A stretch of DNA of 64,000 nucleotides from Pseudomonas chlororaphis subsp. piscium. Lineage in GTDB: Bacteria > Pseudomonadota > Gammaproteobacteria > Pseudomonadales > Pseudomonadaceae. The position numbers and the translations under genes are program-made. Under the pieces are notes generated by a model. The model made no database searches. It was not told the origin of the DNA and saw only the letters and a program-made list of their open reading frames with translations. Shown here one piece after another: positions 27,795 through 40,192 of the stretch (within the stretch, counting starts at the first letter, position 1; every line of letters begins with the position of its first letter). Location: assembly GCF_003850345.1 (NCBI RefSeq), contig NZ_CP027707.1, forward strand, positions 6,005,001-6,069,000, read 5' to 3'.

Positions 27795-28162
27795 TACAAG
27801 AACAATAACAAGCAATGCATAAGACAATAAAAATAAGACGAATCGACTCACGCACAATAAAAACAACACGGCGGAGGCGCAGCTAACTGATTCTTTTGGA
27901 GAGGCGTTGTCATTGGGGCTTGCCCCACAACCAGGCCGAGAACAACAAAAACTGCCCTAAGGCAGAGCCTGAACTGGTTGGATCACTGATCATCGCAACA
28001 CAGCGACCAAAGCAATCCGTTTGCTCTTGGCTCCCGATTGGGAGGGTCACTCTGGGTTAACCAGGTGACAAGGGCGTTAAACAAAAACAAGAAGCCCGAA
28101 ACCAATAATAAAAATAGAGCACGCAAACACTTCTGGGGGAGCTTCGGCTCCCCTTGTGGTTT
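27795..28162 (+). ncRNA. crcZ: Small RNA CrcZ (Hfq/Crc decoy)
   Basis: About 368 nt between the sigma-54 promoter and a hairpin (GGGGAGC, TTCG, GCTCCCC at 28136-28153) followed by a loose U-rich stretch. The transcript carries repeated AANAANAA motifs that titrate Hfq/Crc, at 27798, 27804, 27826, 27856, 27859, 27941, 28083, 28086, 28104 and 28107. Position (cbrB to pcnB), promoter, operator and motifs all match CrcZ. When good carbon is scarce, CbrAB induces it and relieves catabolite repression. The exact 3' end is inferred. Confidence 0.93.
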
Positions 28163-28330
28163 CCGCGATTGCGGTTTTACTCACGCAAAGCCCCGCCAAC
28201 CCGCGTTCCAAAGCGCTGCGCACGACTCGCCGCAGCTTCCTACACCATCCCCCGACTAAATGCTAGAATCCCCGCCCATCATGCGGTCATTCTTCGTTAT
28301 GGCCGAACATTCCTTCAAACAGTGCATCCC

Positions 28331-29734
28331 ATGCTGAAGAAGTTGTTCCAGTCATTCCGTTCTCCCTTGCGTCGTACGCAACACAAACGCAGCACGCCTG
28401 AAGTGCTCAACAGCAGCCAACACTCGCTGCAACGCGCCCAGTTCAGCCGTTATGCGGTGAACATCGTCGAACGCCTGCAGAACGCCGGCTACCAGGCCTA
28501 CCTGGTCGGCGGCTGCGTGCGCGACATGCTGCTCAATATCACCCCCAAGGATTTCGACGTCGCCACCAGCGCCACGCCGGAACAGGTAAGGGCCGAATTC
28601 CGCAACGCCCGGATCATCGGCCGTCGGTTCAAGCTGGTGCATATCCACTTCGGCCGCGAAATCATCGAGGTCGCGACCTTCCGCGCCAATCACCCGCAAA
28701 ACGATGAAGAGGAAGACAGCAACCAATCCTCGCGCAACGAAAGCGGGCGCATCCTGCGCGACAACGTGTACGGCACCCTCGAAGAGGACGCCCAGCGCCG
28801 CGACTTCACCATCAATGCCCTGTATTACGATCCGGTCAGCGAACGCATCCTCGATTACGCCAACGGCGTGCACGACATTCGCAATCACCTGATCCGCCTG
28901 ATCGGCGATCCACGCCAGCGCTACCAGGAAGATCCGGTACGCATGCTGCGGGCCGTGCGCTTCGCGGCGAAGCTGGATTTCGGCATCGAGAAACACACTG
29001 CCACGCCGATCCGCGACCTGGCCCCCATGCTGCGGGAAATCCCCTCGGCCCGCCTGTTCGAGGAAGTACTCAAGCTGTTCCTGTCCGGCCATGCCGCCGA
29101 CACCTTCGAGATGCTGGTCGACCTGCAACTGTTCGATCCGCTGTTCCCGGCCAGCGCCGAGGCGCTGGAGTACAACCCGACCTACACCCACACACTGATC
29201 AGCGAAGCCCTGGTCAATACCGACCTGCGCATCAAGCAGAACAAGCCGGTAACCCCGGCTTTCCTGTTCGCCGCGCTGCTGTGGCCGGCCCTGCCGGCTC
29301 GCGTGCTGCGCCTTCAGGAACGTGGCATGCCGCCGATTCCGGCGATGCAGGAAGCTGCTCACGAATTGATCAGCGAACAGTGCCAGCGCATCGCCATTCC
29401 AAAACGCTTCACCATGCCGATCCGCGAAATCTGGGACATGCAGGAACGCCTGCCACGTCGCAGCGGCAAGCGCGCCGACCAGCTGCTGGACAACCCGCGG
29501 TTCCGCGCCGGTTATGACTTCCTGCTGCTGCGCGAAAGCGCCGGCGAACAGACCGATGGCCTGGGCGAGTGGTGGACCGACTATCAGGACGCCAACGAAG
29601 CCGGGCGCCGCGACATGATTCGCGACCTGAGCGGCAAGGACGAAGCGGGCACAGGTCCGCGCAAGCGTCGCCGCAGCAGTGGCGCCAAACGCAAACGCGC
29701 CACCGCCGGCGCACCGGGCGCTTCCGGCGAATAA
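28331..29734 (+). CDS. pcnB: Poly(A) polymerase I
   Basis: 467 residues from the ATG at 28331 (MLKKLFQSF); the upstream 59-codon extension runs into crcZ and is rejected. The nucleotidyltransferase signature YLVGGCVRDMLLNITPKDFD is followed by the RNA-binding arm and a very basic C-terminus (KRRRSSGAKRKR), typical of PcnB and not of CCA-adding enzymes. It adds 3' oligo(A) tails that promote RNA decay. The folK start follows 4 bp after the stop. Confidence 0.95.
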   Translation: MLKKLFQSFRSPLRRTQHKRSTPEVLNSSQHSLQRAQFSRYAVNIVERLQNAGYQAYLVGGCVRDMLLNITPKDFDVATSATPEQVRAEFRNARIIGRRFKLVHIHFGREIIEVATFRANHPQNDEEEDSNQSSRNESGRILRDNVYGTLEEDAQRRDFTINALYYDPVSERILDYANGVHDIRNHLIRLIGDPRQRYQEDPVRMLRAVRFAAKLDFGIEKHTATPIRDLAPMLREIPSARLFEEVLKLFLSGHAADTFEMLVDLQLFDPLFPASAEALEYNPTYTHTLISEALVNTDLRIKQNKPVTPAFLFAALLWPALPARVLRLQERGMPPIPAMQEAAHELISEQCQRIAIPKRFTMPIREIWDMQERLPRRSGKRADQLLDNPRFRAGYDFLLLRESAGEQTDGLGEWWTDYQDANEAGRRDMIRDLSGKDEAGTGPRKRRRSSGAKRKRATAGAPGASGE

Positions 29735-29738
29735 CCCA

Positions 29739-30218
29739 ATGGAACGCATCTACATCGGCATGGGCAGCAATCTGGCTGCCCCGGCGGAGCAATTGCGCAG
29801 CGCGATCGACGCGCTGTCGCAGTTGCCGCACAGCCAACTGGCGGGAGTCTCGGCCTTCTATCAAAGCGACTCCCTGCTGCCCGGCCAACCACGCTACACC
29901 AACGCCGTGGCCGCCCTGGACAGCAGCCTCGCGCCTCTTGAACTGCTGGACGCGTTGCAAGCCATCGAAAACGGCCAGGGCCGCGAGCGTCTCGAGCGCT
30001 GGGGACCGCGCACCCTGGACCTGGACATCCTGCTGTTCGGCGACCGCCTGATCGACGAAGCGCGGCTCAAGGTCCCGCATTACCACATGCAGGCCCGGGC
30101 CTTCGTCCTCTATCCCCTGGCCGAACTGGCCCCCGCCGACCTGCAACTGGCCGACGGCCGCCACCTGCGCGATCTGCTCGCCGTCTGCCCATTTGTCGGC
30201 CTGGAACGTCTGGCCTGA
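29739..30218 (+). CDS. folK: 2-amino-4-hydroxy-6-hydroxymethyldihydropteridine pyrophosphokinase
   Basis: 159 residues, the standard HPPK length. YIGMGSNLAAPAEQL at the N-terminus and the signature RTLDLDILLFGD near 95-106 (Mg-binding aspartates) are intact. It transfers pyrophosphate from ATP to hydroxymethyldihydropterin in folate synthesis. Tightly linked to pcnB (4 bp gap), as in many gammaproteobacteria. Confidence 0.97.
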   Translation: MERIYIGMGSNLAAPAEQLRSAIDALSQLPHSQLAGVSAFYQSDSLLPGQPRYTNAVAALDSSLAPLELLDALQAIENGQGRERLERWGPRTLDLDILLFGDRLIDEARLKVPHYHMQARAFVLYPLAELAPADLQLADGRHLRDLLAVCPFVGLERLA

Positions 30219-30233
30219 CTGCTGAAACGCATC

Positions 30234-30311
30234 AGTTACGGCGGTAACACTCACGCCGTAACAATGCGGTAACACATGCAATTGACTTCCCGAGTTCTCC
30301 TCACGACTATA
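30234..30311 (+). promoter_or_regulatory. GTAACA hexamer array and candidate panB promoter
   Basis: Three direct GTAACA copies at 30244, 30258 and 30269, plus AGTTAC at 30234, lie ahead of a weak -35/-10 pair (TTGACT at 30282-30287, ACTATA 18 nt on). The same hexamer forms half of the CbrB operator near crcZ, but the inverted TGTTAC-N14-GTAACA arrangement is not reproduced. Confidence 0.4.
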
Positions 30312-30455
30312 GGCGTCCCGTTGCCGCCAACACGGCGTTACAGGGCGCAATCCAGGCCTTATAAGCACGACAACAGACCGTGCGCCTGCATAAACGAAGA
30401 ATTACGCGCGTTACTCGCAGCAGTTTCCAGAGCGCCTGAATGAGGACCCTTTTTC

Positions 30456-31256
30456 ATGCCAGACATCACCCTGACCACCCTGCAAGGCCTCAAGCAGAAA
30501 GGTGAAAAAATCACCATGCTGACCTGCTATGACGCAACCTTCGCCCACACCTGTTGCCAGGCCGGCGTTGAAGTACTGCTGGTGGGCGACTCCCTCGGCA
30601 TGGTCTTGCAAGGGCACGACAGCACACTGCCAGTCACTACCGCCGAGATGGCCTACCACGTCGCCGCGGTCAAACGCGGTAACAGTGGCGCCCTGATCCT
30701 CGCCGACCTGCCGTTCATGGCCTACGCCACTACCGAACAGGCCCTGAACAACAGTGCCCAACTGATGCAGGCCGGTGCGCACATGATCAAGGTCGAAGGC
30801 GCGCTGTGGCTGGCGGAGTCCATCCGCCTGCTGGCCGAGCGCGGTATCCCGGTCTGCGCCCACATGGGCCTGACCCCGCAATCGGTGAACATCCTCGGCG
30901 GCTACAAGGTTCAGGGACGTAACGAAAACCAGGCCCGCCAGATGCGTGCAGACGCCATCGCCCTGGAAGCAGCCGGTGCGGCGATGCTGCTGCTCGAATG
31001 CGTGCCGAGCGAACTGGCGGCGGAAATCACCCAGGCGGTGAAGATTCCGGTGATCGGCATCGGTGCCGGCAGCGGCACCGACGGTCAGGTGCTGGTCCTG
31101 CACGACATGCTGGGCCTGTCCCTGAGCGGTCGCGCGCCGAAGTTCGTGAAGAACTTCATGGCTGGCCAGGAAAGTATCCAGGCGGCCCTGAGCGCCTACG
31201 TCAATGAAGTCAAGGCCGTGACCTTCCCAGGCGCCGAGCACGGGTTTTCTGCATGA
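30456..31256 (+). CDS. panB: 3-methyl-2-oxobutanoate hydroxymethyltransferase
   Basis: 266 residues. It adds a hydroxymethyl group from methylenetetrahydrofolate to ketoisovalerate, the first step of pantothenate synthesis, using a valine-pathway intermediate made by the ilv enzymes earlier in this window. The TIM-barrel family motifs [29 protein letters not shown] (metal-binding Asp) and HMGLTPQSV are present. It overlaps panC by 4 bp. Confidence 0.97.
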   Translation: MPDITLTTLQGLKQKGEKITMLTCYDATFAHTCCQAGVEVLLVGDSLGMVLQGHDSTLPVTTAEMAYHVAAVKRGNSGALILADLPFMAYATTEQALNNSAQLMQAGAHMIKVEGALWLAESIRLLAERGIPVCAHMGLTPQSVNILGGYKVQGRNENQARQMRADAIALEAAGAAMLLLECVPSELAAEITQAVKIPVIGIGAGSGTDGQVLVLHDMLGLSLSGRAPKFVKNFMAGQESIQAALSAYVNEVKAVTFPGAEHGFSA

Positions 31257-32107
31257 ATACTGTAAAAACCGTACGTGAACTGCGTGCCGCCGTGGCCCGT
31301 GCCCGCAGCGAGGGCAAGCGCATCGGCTTCGTACCGACCATGGGCAACCTGCACAGCGGGCATGCCGCCCTGGTGACCAAGGCGGCCCAGCGGGTGGACT
31401 TCGTGGTGGCGAGCATTTTCGTCAATCCGTTGCAGTTCGGCGCCGGCGAAGACCTCGACAAGTACCCGCGGACCCTGGCCGCCGACCAGGAAAAGCTCCT
31501 GCAAGCCGGTTGCCATCTGCTGTTCGCCCCGACCGTCGAAGAGATGTACCCCGACGGCATGGACGGCCAGACCCGGGTCAGCGTGCCGCAACTCTCCGAA
31601 GGCCTGTGCGGCGCCAGCCGTCCCGGGCATTTCGAAGGGGTGGCCACGGTGGTCAGCAAGCTGTTCAACATGGTGCAGCCGGACCTCGCGGTCTTCGGCC
31701 AGAAGGACTTCCAGCAACTGGCGGTGATCCGCGCCCTGGTGCATGACCTGAACATGCCGATCCAGATCATCGGCGAGCCCACCGTGCGTGCCGCCGACGG
31801 CCTCGCGCTGTCGTCGCGCAACGGCTACCTGAGCGAAGAACAGCGTGGCATCGCCCCCGCGATCTATCGTGGCCTGACTCAGATCGCCGAGGCCATCAGC
31901 CAGGGCGAGCGGGACTATCCAAAGCTGCTGGACGAACAGAAACAAGCGCTCGAAGCCGCCGGTTTCCGCCCGGATTACCTGGAAATCCGCCAGGCCCGGA
32001 CCCTGCGCTCGGCCACCGCGCAAGACCGCGACCTGGTGATTCTGGCGGCGGCCTATCTGGGCGCTACCCGCCTGATCGACAACCTGCATCTGGACCTCGA
32101 CGCCTAG
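31253..32107 (+). CDS. panC: Pantothenate synthetase
   Basis: 284 residues. It joins pantoate and beta-alanine with ATP. The HIGH-like nucleotide motif is in [14 protein letters not shown] near 28-41; [19 protein letters not shown] and the KMSKS-like LSSRNGYLS are intact. The ATG overlaps the panB stop (ATGA). Confidence 0.97.
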   Translation: MNTVKTVRELRAAVARARSEGKRIGFVPTMGNLHSGHAALVTKAAQRVDFVVASIFVNPLQFGAGEDLDKYPRTLAADQEKLLQAGCHLLFAPTVEEMYPDGMDGQTRVSVPQLSEGLCGASRPGHFEGVATVVSKLFNMVQPDLAVFGQKDFQQLAVIRALVHDLNMPIQIIGEPTVRAADGLALSSRNGYLSEEQRGIAPAIYRGLTQIAEAISQGERDYPKLLDEQKQALEAAGFRPDYLEIRQARTLRSATAQDRDLVILAAAYLGATRLIDNLHLDLDA

Positions 32108-32216
32108 GTTCCAAGGGCCGATTGCCCGAAGCCCGACCTTCGGGCAAACTGCCGCCGCCCGGGGCCTGCAGCGATGCTGCGGGCCCTGTTCGAGGACCTG
32201 ATCGAGAGAACCAGTC

Positions 32217-32597
32217 ATGCACGCCATCATGCTCAAGGCCAAGCTGCATCGCGCCGAAGTCACCCACGCTGTGCTCGACTACGAAGGCTCTTGCGCCATC
32301 GACGGCGAGTGGCTGGACTTGTCCGGTATCCGTGAGTACGAACAGATCCAGATCTACAACGTCGACAATGGCGAACGCTTCACCACCTACGCCATTCGTG
32401 GCGAAGAAGGCTCGCGCATGATCTCGGTCAACGGCGCCGCCGCGCACAAAGCCAAGGTCGGCGACCGGGTGATCATCTGCGCCTACGCTCACTACAGCGA
32501 AGCCGAACTGCTCAACTTCAAGCCGCGCATGCTCTATATGGCGCCGGGCAACGAACTGAGCCACACCAGCCATGCCATTCCGGTTCAGGTCGCCTGA
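32217..32597 (+). CDS. panD: Aspartate 1-decarboxylase (pyruvoyl-dependent) proenzyme
   Basis: 126 residues. The self-cleavage site Gly24-Ser25 is in YEGSCAID; Ser25 becomes the pyruvoyl group. It makes beta-alanine for PanC. It lies 109 bp after panC in the same direction, so probably the same transcript; a purine-rich AGAGAA precedes the ATG. The full panB-C-D set is present. Confidence 0.97.
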   Translation: MHAIMLKAKLHRAEVTHAVLDYEGSCAIDGEWLDLSGIREYEQIQIYNVDNGERFTTYAIRGEEGSRMISVNGAAAHKAKVGDRVIICAYAHYSEAELLNFKPRMLYMAPGNELSHTSHAIPVQVA

Positions 32598-32649
32598 GCC
32601 CCAATCATTCTCACCCCCTGAAATCCCGCTCATTGCGCAACTCTGAGGC

Positions 32650-32671
32650 GCCGGTATAAAAAAGTACCGGC
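32650..32671 (+). terminator. Short hairpin downstream of panD
   Basis: GCCGGTA, loop TAAAAAAG, TACCGGC (7-bp stem), about 50 bp after panD. No T-run follows; a weak terminator or processing hairpin. Confidence 0.35.
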
Positions 32672-32837
32672 CACAGGTCAGACAAAGCCAAGACAGATCA
32701 GCACGCGAGAGTTACTGTAATCGCCCTGCGTGCTTAATCGTGTCAGCGCAGGTTTGACCGAACGTTATTCTTCGAGCAGGACGTTCCGGGCTTTTCAGTG
32801 TCCAACAGGCAGTTCAAGTAAAAGGAAAACCGCAGCG

Positions 32838-34502
32838 ATGGCGTACTACCGCACTCCTCACGACGTTACCGCTCTGCCCGCCTGGCAAGCGTTGAATGAC
32901 CACCGCCAAGCCATGCAGGATTTCAGCATGCGCGAGGCCTTCAATTCCGACCCGCAGCGCTTTCATCAATTCAGCCTCAGCGGCTGTGGGCTTTTTCTCG
33001 ATTACTCGAAGAACCTGATCACCTCCGAAACCCGCAACCTGCTGGTGGGCCTGGCCAATGAAGCCGGTCTGCAGGACGCGATCAAGGCACTGTTCGCCGG
33101 TGAGCTGGTCAACTCTTCCGAAGGCCGTCCGGCCCTGCACACCGCCCTGCGCCGCCCGGTGGGCGACAAGCTGTCGGTCAATGGCGTCAACGTGATGCCG
33201 GAAGTGCACAAGGTGCTGAACCAGATCACCGAGCTGGTCGGGCGCATCCATGACGGCCTGTGGCGCGGCTACACCGAGAAGCCGATCACCGACGTGGTGA
33301 ACATCGGCATCGGCGGTTCCTTCCTCGGCCCCGAGCTGGTGTCCGAAGCCCTGCTGTCCTACGCCCAGAAAGGCGTGCGTTGCCATTACCTGGCCAATAT
33401 CGACGGCAGCGAGTTCCACGAACTGTCGTCGAAGATCCGCGCCGAAACCACGCTGTTCATCGTCTCGTCGAAATCCTTCAACACCCTGGAAACCCTGAAG
33501 AACGCCCAGGCCGCACGCGCCTGGTACCTGGCTCAGGGCGGCTCCGAGGCCGAGCTGTATCGCCACTTCATCGCGGTGTCGAGCAACAACGCCGCCGCCG
33601 TGGCCTTCGGCATCCGCGAAGAGAACATCTTCCCGATGTGGGACTGGGTCGGCGGGCGTTACTCGCTGTGGTCGGCCATCGGCCTGCCGATCGCCCTGGC
33701 CATCGGCATGTCCAACTTCAAGGAACTGCTGTCCGGCGCCTACACCATGGACCAGCACTTCCAGACCGCGCCGTTCGAGCAGAACATGCCGGTCCTCCTG
33801 GCCCTGCTGGGCGTGTGGTACGGCAATTTCTGGGGCGCGCAAAGCCACGCGATCCTGCCGTACGACCACTACCTGCGCAACATCACCAAGCACTTGCAGC
33901 AGCTGGACATGGAATCCAACGGCAAGAGCGTGCGCCAGGACGGCACGCCGGTTTCCACCGACACCGGCCCGGTGATCTGGGGTGGCGTGGGCTGCAACGG
34001 TCAGCACGCCTACCACCAGTTGTTGCACCAGGGCACCCAGTTGATCCCGGCCGACTTCATCGTGCCGATCGTCAGCTTCAACCCGGTGGCCGACCATCAC
34101 CAGTGGCTGTACGCCAACTGCCTGTCGCAAAGCCAGGCGCTGATGCTCGGCAAGACCCGCGCCGAGGCCGAGTCCGAGCTGCGCGAAAAAGGCATGAGCG
34201 AGGCCGAAGTCCAGAAGCTGGCACCGCACAAGGTGATCCCGGGCAACCGCCCGAGCAACACCCTGGTGGTCGAGCGCATCAGCCCGCGCCGTCTGGGCGC
34301 GCTGGTGGCAATGTACGAACACAAGGTCTTCGTGCAGAGCGTGATCTGGGGCATCAACGCCTTCGACCAATGGGGCGTGGAGCTGGGCAAGGAGCTGGGC
34401 AAGGGCGTCTACAACCGCCTGGTCGGCAGCGAAGAAACCCCGGCCGAAGATGCTTCGACCCAGGGCCTGATCAACTACTTCCGCGGTCGCCACCGCGGCT
34501 GA
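32838..34502 (+). CDS. pgi: Glucose-6-phosphate isomerase
   Basis: 554 residues from the ATG at 32838 ([10 protein letters not shown]), close behind AAAGGAAAACC; the longer open frame crosses the promoter. [16 protein letters not shown], the [10 protein letters not shown] substrate loop and the signature [12 protein letters not shown] are present. It interconverts glucose-6-P and fructose-6-P; in Pseudomonas it mainly runs towards glucose-6-P, feeding the Entner-Doudoroff pathway and exopolysaccharide precursors. Confidence 0.97.
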   Translation: MAYYRTPHDVTALPAWQALNDHRQAMQDFSMREAFNSDPQRFHQFSLSGCGLFLDYSKNLITSETRNLLVGLANEAGLQDAIKALFAGELVNSSEGRPALHTALRRPVGDKLSVNGVNVMPEVHKVLNQITELVGRIHDGLWRGYTEKPITDVVNIGIGGSFLGPELVSEALLSYAQKGVRCHYLANIDGSEFHELSSKIRAETTLFIVSSKSFNTLETLKNAQAARAWYLAQGGSEAELYRHFIAVSSNNAAAVAFGIREENIFPMWDWVGGRYSLWSAIGLPIALAIGMSNFKELLSGAYTMDQHFQTAPFEQNMPVLLALLGVWYGNFWGAQSHAILPYDHYLRNITKHLQQLDMESNGKSVRQDGTPVSTDTGPVIWGGVGCNGQHAYHQLLHQGTQLIPADFIVPIVSFNPVADHHQWLYANCLSQSQALMLGKTRAEAESELREKGMSEAEVQKLAPHKVIPGNRPSNTLVVERISPRRLGALVAMYEHKVFVQSVIWGINAFDQWGVELGKELGKGVYNRLVGSEETPAEDASTQGLINYFRGRHRG

Positions 34503-34530
34503 TAACCCGCTGAAACCTCCCCTCGCGAAC

Positions 34531-34575
34531 CGGCCCGCTGCTACGCAAACCCTTCCATTGCGTAGCAGCGGGCCG
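34531..34575. terminator. Long perfect hairpin downstream of pgi
   Basis: 18-bp perfect stem (34531-34548 with 34558-34575) with a 9-nt loop, 28 bp past pgi. There is no T-run. The very long GC-rich stem could be a terminator, an mRNA end stabiliser or an extragenic palindrome; I see no second copy in the window. Confidence 0.6.
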
Positions 34576-34673
34576 ATTCACGATCGGTCGCCCAAGACCG
34601 CCCTCCCCTTGAACCCCTTCCGATCAAGGCGCATCTTTATCGCTTGTCGCTAAAACAAGAATAAGGAACCGTC

Positions 34674-36611
<1,938 letters not shown>

Positions 36612-36650
36612 GCGAGGCCTCGGGCCTCAACCAAGGAACAGCCAAGCGGT

Positions 36651-37517
36651 ATGGAATTCATTCGCAGTCGTATCGAAACCCAGGTGATGAGCCTGGGTGG
36701 CCTGTCGCTGGGCCAGCTCGACCTGGACAACCCCAAGGGCGACCCGGGCCTGTTCGGCCCGGACGCCATCTGCTGGCAGGTGCATGGCGATTTCAGCAGC
36801 ATGCTGATCGGCGGCATCAGCGCCTTGTTGATGCAGGCCCTGCATCCGCTGGCCCTGGCCGGGGTCTGGGATCACTCGAACTTCCGGGAAGACATGATCG
36901 GGCGCCTGCGGCGTACCGCGCAGTTCATTTCCGGCACCACCTTCGGCTCGCGGCAGGATGCCGAATGGCTGATCGACAAGGTGCGCACCATTCACCTGCA
37001 GATCGTCGGCCATGCGCCAGACGGCCGGCCCTATGCCGCCAGCGATCCGCAACTGCTGACCTGGGTGCATGTGGCCGAAGTCAGCAGCTTTCTGGCGGCG
37101 CATTTGCGTTACCGCAATCCGCAGCTGTCGCCTGCCGACCAGGACCGTTACTACGGGGAAGTCGCGCTGATCGCCGAGCGTCTTGGCGCCAGTGATGTAC
37201 CGCGCTCGCGCCGGGCCGTGGCGGATTACCTGGCACGGATGCGCCCACAGCTGCTCTGCGATGAACGCAGCCGCGAAGTGCTGCGCCTGCTGCTGGCGGC
37301 CCCCGCCCCAAGCCGCCTGGCCAAGCCATTCGGCTCGTTGATGATGCAGGCCGGCATCGACCTGCTGCCCGACTGGGCCAGCAACATGCTTGGCGTCAAC
37401 CAGGGGCTGCTGCAACGCCAGTTGATCCGCGCCAGCGTCAACCGCAGTGCGCCAATGCTGCGCTGGGCGGTACGCAATGGCTCGATACATCGCGCACGCC
37501 GGCGCATGGGCCTGTAA
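36651..37517 (+). CDS. Oxygenase MpaB family protein (DUF2236)
   Basis: 288 residues. It has the DUF2236 pattern: [27 protein letters not shown], with a conserved His-Pro, [14 protein letters not shown] and the histidine-containing [12 protein letters not shown]. Fungal MpaB is a haem-type oxygenase that cleaves a farnesyl chain; bacterial members (such as rubber oxygenase relatives) bind haem b through histidines, and most are uncharacterised. It is 39 bp after acsB and may be co-transcribed. Substrate unknown. Confidence 0.85.
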   Translation: MEFIRSRIETQVMSLGGLSLGQLDLDNPKGDPGLFGPDAICWQVHGDFSSMLIGGISALLMQALHPLALAGVWDHSNFREDMIGRLRRTAQFISGTTFGSRQDAEWLIDKVRTIHLQIVGHAPDGRPYAASDPQLLTWVHVAEVSSFLAAHLRYRNPQLSPADQDRYYGEVALIAERLGASDVPRSRRAVADYLARMRPQLLCDERSREVLRLLLAAPAPSRLAKPFGSLMMQAGIDLLPDWASNMLGVNQGLLQRQLIRASVNRSAPMLRWAVRNGSIHRARRRMGL

Positions 37518-37668
37518 TAGCCGACCGGGCGAACAGAACGCGACTCACCGGTTCGCGATTGGCGGCGTCGCGACCTTCTATGCAACCATGATTTTCCAAG
37601 TTCTCGCGCATCGGTCCCCTGTCTATATCCACCGACCGATGCCGCCCATAGCAATGAGGATTCGCGCC

Positions 37669-38847
<1,179 letters not shown>

Positions 38848-38860
38848 CCCAGCGCCCTTC

Positions 38861-39021
38861 CTGTAGGAGCGAGGCTTGCCCGCGAAAGAAACGTCATCCC
38901 ACCGCGGCGCTATAGACATACCGCGTCACCGTTGACGATTTATCGCGGGCAATCGAGCGTCGACCGGCCGCTCCTACAGAACCATGCCCCACCCCACTCC
39001 TCGACCGGCTGTTCCTACAGA
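38861..39021. repeat. REP-type extragenic palindromes
   Basis: CTGTAGGAGCGAGGCTTGCC (38861-38880) with CGCGAA is mirrored by ATCGCGGGCAATCG and CGCTCCTACAG ending at 38979. A third degraded half (TGTTCCTACAG) ends near 39020. These are the Pseudomonas TGTAGGAGCG REP family, here as an inverted pair (BIME-like). No gene lies in the interval between thiolase and methyltransferase. Confidence 0.85.
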
Positions 39022-39074
39022 GGGTCGGGCGAAGCTGGTAAACTGCCCCGCCCAATCATCCGCAAGGCGCCCGC

Positions 39075-40091
39075 ATGTCTTCCTTGAATCAGGCGCTGCG
39101 CGCCGCCCTCGATCATCGCCAGGACCTGCTCGTCGAGCTGCATCACCAAGGCACCGACTGCTATCGGCTGTTCCATGGCAGCCAGGAAGGCGCCGGGGGC
39201 CTGACCATCGACCGTTACGGCCGACAGCTGCTGGTGCAAAGCTTTCACCAGACGCTGGAACGCGATGCCTTGCTGCAATTGCATGAGACCGTCCAGGAGC
39301 AGCTGGGCCTGGACACCCTGCTGGTCTACAACGATCGCTCCCGGGGCAATTCACGCATCGACCGCGAAGATCCGGTTTACCGCGCCGAAGAAGAGGCGCT
39401 GAAAGACCTGGTCGGCCACGAATGGGGCTTGAATTACCGGGTACGCGGTCGCCATGCCGGCCAGGACCCGCTGCTGTTTCTCGACCTGCGCAACGCCCGT
39501 GGCTGGGTCAAAGCCCACAGCGCCGGCAAAAGCGTGCTGAACCTGTTCGCCTATACCTGCGGTGTCGGCCTGAGTGCCGCGGCAGGTGGCGCCCGCGAGG
39601 TGTGCAACCTGGACTTCGCCGAGGGCAACCTGGCCGTCGGCCGCGAGAACGGCCAGCTCAATCCGCAATTGCCGGCCATGCAGTTCGTGCAATCGGATTA
39701 CTTCCCGGCGATCCGGCAGCTGGCCGGCCTGCCCATCACCCAGCGTCGTGGGCAAAAGCTGCCCAGCTACCCACGCCTGGAACAGCGCCAGTACGACCTG
39801 GTGCTGCTCGACCCGCCGGCCTGGGCCAAGAGTGCATTCGGCACCGTCGACCTGTTGCGCGACTATCAGAGCCTGCTCAAGCCGGCCCTGCTGGCGACCG
39901 CCGACAATGGCGTGCTGATCTGCTGCAACAACCTGGCGAAAGTCACGCTGGACGACTGGCGCGAACAAGTGCTGCGCTGTGCCAAAAAAGCCGGGCGCCC
40001 GGTACGCGAATGGCAGGTGCTGACACCTGGTCGCGACTTCCCTTCCATGGACCAGCAACCGCCGCTCAAGACCCTGATCCTGCATCTCTGA
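39075..40091 (+). CDS. Class I SAM-dependent methyltransferase (RlmI-like, COG1092 group)
   Basis: 338 residues. N-terminal ~75 residues with GGLTIDRYG resemble the start of rRNA cytosine-C5 methyltransferases of the RlmI/RlmK group. The SAM-binding motif VLNLFAYTCGVGLSAAAGGA is near 155-174, and the catalytic DPP loop LLDPPAWAKS near 240. The Cys-based C5 chemistry of RlmI is not certain here, so rRNA is the likely but unproven substrate. Flanked by REP elements upstream. Confidence 0.82.
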   Translation: MSSLNQALRAALDHRQDLLVELHHQGTDCYRLFHGSQEGAGGLTIDRYGRQLLVQSFHQTLERDALLQLHETVQEQLGLDTLLVYNDRSRGNSRIDREDPVYRAEEEALKDLVGHEWGLNYRVRGRHAGQDPLLFLDLRNARGWVKAHSAGKSVLNLFAYTCGVGLSAAAGGAREVCNLDFAEGNLAVGRENGQLNPQLPAMQFVQSDYFPAIRQLAGLPITQRRGQKLPSYPRLEQRQYDLVLLDPPAWAKSAFGTVDLLRDYQSLLKPALLATADNGVLICCNNLAKVTLDDWREQVLRCAKKAGRPVREWQVLTPGRDFPSMDQQPPLKTLILHL

Positions 40092-40192
40092 TCTCCTGCG
40101 AGGAATCTGAACAATCCTGTTTGCGACAGGATTGGGATTGTTTCGGAACCGGAAACGCGTGCCATACTCCAACGCACTTCCGATTCAGATAG

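Noticed and set aside
28038..28259. Short Asn/Lys-rich frame inside the crcZ region
   Set aside because: The Lys/Asn richness arises from the AANAANAA motifs of CrcZ; no ribosome site.
32814..34493. 559-codon frame antisense to pgi
   Set aside because: Same GC-driven artefact; pgi is intact on the other strand.
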